A program made the position numbers and the translations under genes. The notes beneath the pieces were generated by a model. The model was not told where the DNA came from and ran no database searches. It was given only the letters and a program-made list of their open reading frames with translations. From Epiperipatus broadwayi (lineage: Eukaryota; Onychophora; Udeonychophora; Euonychophora; Peripatidae), in assembly GCA_028023455.1 (NCBI GenBank), contig JAQFVV010000013.1, positions 5,644,001 through 5,708,000 on the forward strand: 64,000 bases of DNA. Reading direction: 5' to 3'. This document shows positions 60,476 through 64,000 of this stretch, piece after piece. How positions within the stretch are numbered: the first letter of the stretch is position 1; the number at the start of each line of letters is the position of its first letter.

Positions 60476-60620
60476 TGTACCAGTCAAATTATGTTGATCC
60501 ATCTAACATGAGCTGGAACTCAATGAAACCTACTTCAAAACCAGTAAAGCCTGAGATTTAGATCAGGGACCAACCTAGATTCGAACCCATTCCACAAGCC
60601 CTAGATTGAACACCTAATGA
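60476..60620 (-). repeat. tRNA-derived SINE-like repeat
   Basis: On the minus strand a pol III B box (GGGTTCGAATCT, complement of 60570-60581 approximately) is followed by about 100 bp ending TTTGACTGGTACAC and an AT-rich tail. An A box is not clear. The body aligns loosely with 24087-24240. The B box and common 3' end support a SINE, but the family cannot be named. Confidence 0.5.
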
Positions 60621-62092
60621 ATAACATAACAGTGATGGCACACAAAAATTAATTCTTAAGTTTGGCCCACTAGAAGAGTGAAGGAGACAATGGGACATTT
60701 AACCAGAATGCACATATATGTTGGAATGTGTGGAAATGGAGAGAAGATAATTCGAACTACATAAGTGGCTTGAATAATAATAAAATATTTAATGAAACAT
60801 TTAATGTACAATAGATTAGTTATATATTTGTTTGAATGCTCATATGAATAAACTACATATTATACATCAATGAAGATTAAGGTGCCAAACATTTGATTGC
60901 AAAACAAACTTACACATTTTTAAATTAACGCTAAAGGTGATGATGAGCGTACAAAGTTATGAAGTGTCCTAAGAATCATTATATATATTATATAGACTAT
61001 TTTCACACTGTTTCAGTTGTGAAAATCAAAAACATATTTTTAAAATGGTTTAATCATGGAATACCACATCTGTGAGGATTTAGTAAAATAATATACATTG
61101 AAATCAAGTAATTTTTATTAGCGAGCATAACAATTTGAACCATTCTTTAAATTCAGATTTTAAAAAGAAAAAGAATGCTTTGTTTTCTAAAAATATGTAT
61201 ACCCTTAACTAAATGGGATGAATTATGATGGTGGGATTTTAAAAAAAAATAAGAAAAAACAATATTATTTAATTAAACTAATAACTATTGTTGGAAAGAT
61301 ATATATATAAGCAAAGCTCAATTTTATGATTGCAGCATCGAAATGAGGTCATTAAATAAATAACTTAACACTAATGGAGAAGCAGCAAGGCTGATATAAA
61401 GCAAAAGAATCCAAAGTAATGTCATGCTTTCAAATGAAGAAATGAAGTGGCTAAGAGTTCCTATTCTAAGGTGCTGTTTAGAGAAGTTTAATTAGACTTG
61501 GCGTGGCCCCCAGAGTTCTCTGGGTGACTGATGTGAGAGACCTGTTATATGAAAATGGTCTTCAGAAGATTAACTACCTGCAGGACAAGGCATGAAGAAA
61601 GTTTATGGGTCCAAATTTATCATAACTCTCCAAGTTGGAAGCATGTAATGTTTAATGAACAAAGCCTTATATCAGCAATGCAACACAATATTGTCTTTAA
61701 TGACATGAAATGGAAATCTTTATTTTAAAACAAATGAACCTTACTCGAATGCTATAATTTAGGCAATGAACACTATGTTGTAATATATATAGTAAAGATT
61801 TAATTCGTACTAAAGTTTTAAAAATTGCCCCCCCCCCTTTTTCCCTTACTTGTTATCTAACACTGAAATCCCACCCTCGTGAATTTTATAATCAAATCTT
61901 TGGAATCTCAAGAGTATAGATTTATAATACATATGATATAAAACAATAATAAGAAAAAAAATCATCTTTTTAAAATTAAATACATGACATAAAAAAATAT
62001 TTAATAGCATTAATTTGTTTTGGTAATTTAAAAATTATACATAGAGAATATATCTACTTTTTTAAAAAAAACATTTTAAAGAAAATCATATA
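60621..62092. other. AT-rich, no feature recognised
   Basis: A patch richer in G+C at 61430-61620 has no long open frame. There is a poly(C) run at about 61829-61838. Nothing further could be assigned. Confidence 0.4.
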
Positions 62093-62424
62093 ATTTAGAT
62101 CAGGGGTCCCCAACCTTTTTGCACTTAAGAGCAACATTCTATAATACTGGCTAGGTGGTGTGCACCATTTATTTTTTCAATGTAAATTTATAGTTGGATA
62201 TTGTTAATAATACACAGTGTACAAAAAAATATTTATTTACGCTGTAAAAATATAGTATGCCCTACAATTTGATTACAATAATTTATAAGAAATTTTAAAA
62301 ATTAAAATTATTTATATCAGACAAATAATTTTTTATCAAGTTAGGATAGCGCCGGGCACACATAAAATGGTCTGCGGGCGCCATGGTGCCCGTGGACATC
62401 GGGTTGGGGACCCCTGATTTAGAT
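62093..62424. mobile_element. hAT-superfamily MITE, 316 bp, with perfect 8-bp target duplication
   Basis: The element 62101-62416 has perfect 15-bp terminal inverted repeats, CAGGGGTCCCCAACC at the left and its complement at the right. It is flanked by identical 8-bp duplications ATTTAGAT (62093-62100 and 62417-62424). The CAGGGGTC terminus and 8-bp duplication identify the hAT superfamily. It has no coding capacity. The right part (62350-62416) is strikingly rich in G+C compared with the window, with CpGs and a GGGCGCC/GGTGCCC pair near 62387-62411. Confidence 0.95.
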
Positions 62425-63110
62425 TAACCTGGGAAACAATCTGGCGAGCATATTAACTAAGAAAATATGTAATCTAATTCAAAAGAGGGGGATTTTATTA
62501 ACCTCGGTTCAGGGAGGTTTAAGTAGATGAGGAAAAATAACTTTATATATTAAGCTCGCAAGATTGTTTAGATTGACAACTTAAAAATAATAAAATACAA
62601 CAATTTAAAATGAAGAAAGGAACCACACCAAGATTAAAGAAATAAGAGCAGATTTTATGTATAAAAGAAAAATTAGTAATATGAAAGCAAATTTACATTA
62701 TTATATAAAAAAATTAATTTGACAATTTAAAATGAAACCCAAATAGTTGAGGTGGAGATTAATTTAGGAGTAAGAGGTAAAGCTCCTAGGCAGTTTTTAG
62801 GTTAATTACCTTGCTTTGTTACAAGAGTCCATTTTAACAGTTCGGCTCCAGCAGGGAAAATTTAATAGGATTGAATTCATTTTAATAGCAAGCTTTAGTT
62901 AGGCATTTCTTCATTCTAAGATTATATTTTGGGGCATCAGTGAGATGATTATTCGAGGTGAGATTGACCAGCAAAGGCAAGGAAGGTCATTAGTTTTCTA
63001 CTCATCCAATATTTAAAAAAAATGGTATGGAATTCTTTTTACAGCTTTTCTAAAATTTAGTTCTCTCTCCCGTAGTCAAAAGTCGGCCCATTATATACAG
63101 CCCTCAGGTA
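62425..63110. other. AT-rich, no feature recognised
   Basis: No transposon ends or convincing frames were found. Confidence 0.4.
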
Positions 63111-63118
63111 TATGAGGA

Positions 63119-63234
63119 ATGCCTTTAGTGTTCCTTTTTTTAATTTCATTTCCTTCACCTATTGACTTTATTATCAATGCCTTTAATGTTCCTTTTTTTT
63201 TAATTTCATTTCCTTCACCTATTGACTTTATTAT
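63119..63234. repeat. tandem duplication, two 58-bp units
   Basis: ATGCCTTTAGTGTTCC and ATGCCTTTAATGTTCC start two nearly identical units 58 bp apart (63119 and 63177). The minus-strand 64-codon frame across them is repetitive because of this. Confidence 0.9.
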
Positions 63235-64000
63235 CAAACTACATCTGAACAGTTTTACTTTATTGAACAATAGCTGGGTAAACAACTAAAAAATGCAAAT
63301 GGACATCCCAAAGAACTTTTAATAACTACATTAATTTCTTTTGGTTTTTAAGTTTGAGAATTTGAAATAAACAAACCATTATTCATTTCAATAAAAAAAA
63401 AATTTTTTTCTAGGCAGAATAATATGCAAATTTGGATTTCTTTAAAAAAAGGAACTGAAATAAGTGTGCAAAAATGGATGTAACTTCTCTTTTTATAAAA
63501 TCAGTTTTTTCTTTTTTTTTGATCAGATTGGGATATTACTTCATTTAATCCCAGGATTTTCACTATGTCTTAGGAGTAATAAGGAAGGACACTACTAACA
63601 ATTAGAATATTTTGAATAACTCCAGCCATCATATATTTAAATGGCAGCTAGAAATTACAAGACTATATTATCACCTAAACAGACATATTTTTGTCAGAAT
63701 TAAGTAAATGACAATTATTTTGTTTTGGAGAGTTTTATAATTAAAGTCTGATTTACATTTTAACTAATCTGAATTTGTAAATAATGCTTGCATCCAGATA
63801 TTATTTTGAAAAAAAAAACCTATAAGTTAAAAAAATGAATTTGTAATAACTTCTCTTTACGTGTCAAAATTACTCTTTTTTAAAAAATATATATATATCA
63901 CATATGTATGTTAAGCTTATGAATTTTATATGTTATTAATAAGAGAAAAAGGTAAAGAAATAATGGTAATCATGTAAATGCAATGCACACATATAAATTG
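63235..64000. other. AT-rich, no feature recognised
   Basis: There are A/T homopolymer pairs near 63390-63410 and an (AT)n run near 63888-63898. No gene or repeat is supported. Confidence 0.4.

Noticed and set aside
1-64000. CRISPR arrays, bacterial operons, rRNA or intact tRNA genes
   Set aside because: No regularly spaced short repeats with unique spacers, no ribosome-binding-site or operon structure, and no cloverleaf-compatible tRNA were seen. The tandem arrays are minisatellites without spacers.

Overview
The window is very AT-rich eukaryotic (metazoan) DNA. It has AT/TA microsatellites throughout, long homopolymers and many dispersed repeats. No open reading frame in it is a credible intact protein-coding gene: the longest ORFs are retrotransposon relics, antisense shadows or translated microsatellites. 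The repeat mix (Ty3/gypsy, Penelope-like, L1/Tx1-type LINE, hAT and TA-target MITEs, long-LTR gag-only elements, foldback repeats) fits a repeat-rich invertebrate, possibly a lophotrochozoan such as a cephalopod mollusc. That is an inference and the species cannot be fixed from the sequence. One 75-bp candidate exon on the minus strand (44060-44134) suggests that part of the window may be intronic.

Layout. 1-4.05 kb: mostly unassigned AT-rich DNA. 4.05-6.6 kb: two decayed Ty3/gypsy fragments, a minus-strand gag joined to an integrase C-terminus and a plus-strand RNase H to integrase stretch. 7.8-8.5 kb: a foldback repeat. 9.0-9.5 kb: a Penelope-like GIY-YIG endonuclease relic. 13.8-19 kb and 30.5-37 kb: two collinear copies of one repeated segment. 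They differ by nested foldbacks, a 172-bp insertion and a 2.2-kb LTR-like element. 27.9-28.5 kb matches the 3' part of the second copy and serves as the empty site for that 2.2-kb element. 22.7-23.6 kb: a MITE with TA targets. 29.4-29.8 and 38.9-39.7 kb: decayed coiled-coil ORFs of gag type. 41.7-43.4 kb: a 5'-truncated LINE ending in a compound microsatellite. 44.2-46.4 kb: the second 2.2-kb LTR-like element. 49.1-56.5 kb: a complete-looking LTR retrotransposon with 2.36-kb LTRs and only a gag relic inside. 62.1-62.4 kb: a hAT MITE with a perfect 8-bp target duplication.

The most interesting items are the gag-only long-LTR element with an internal 89-bp minisatellite, the 2.2-kb TATAACG...CGTTACA element with its natural empty site, a near-perfect ~280-bp palindrome inside one duplicate, and the isolated 75-bp exon. 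All family calls come from motifs read by eye. No database comparison was made, and identities are visual estimates.
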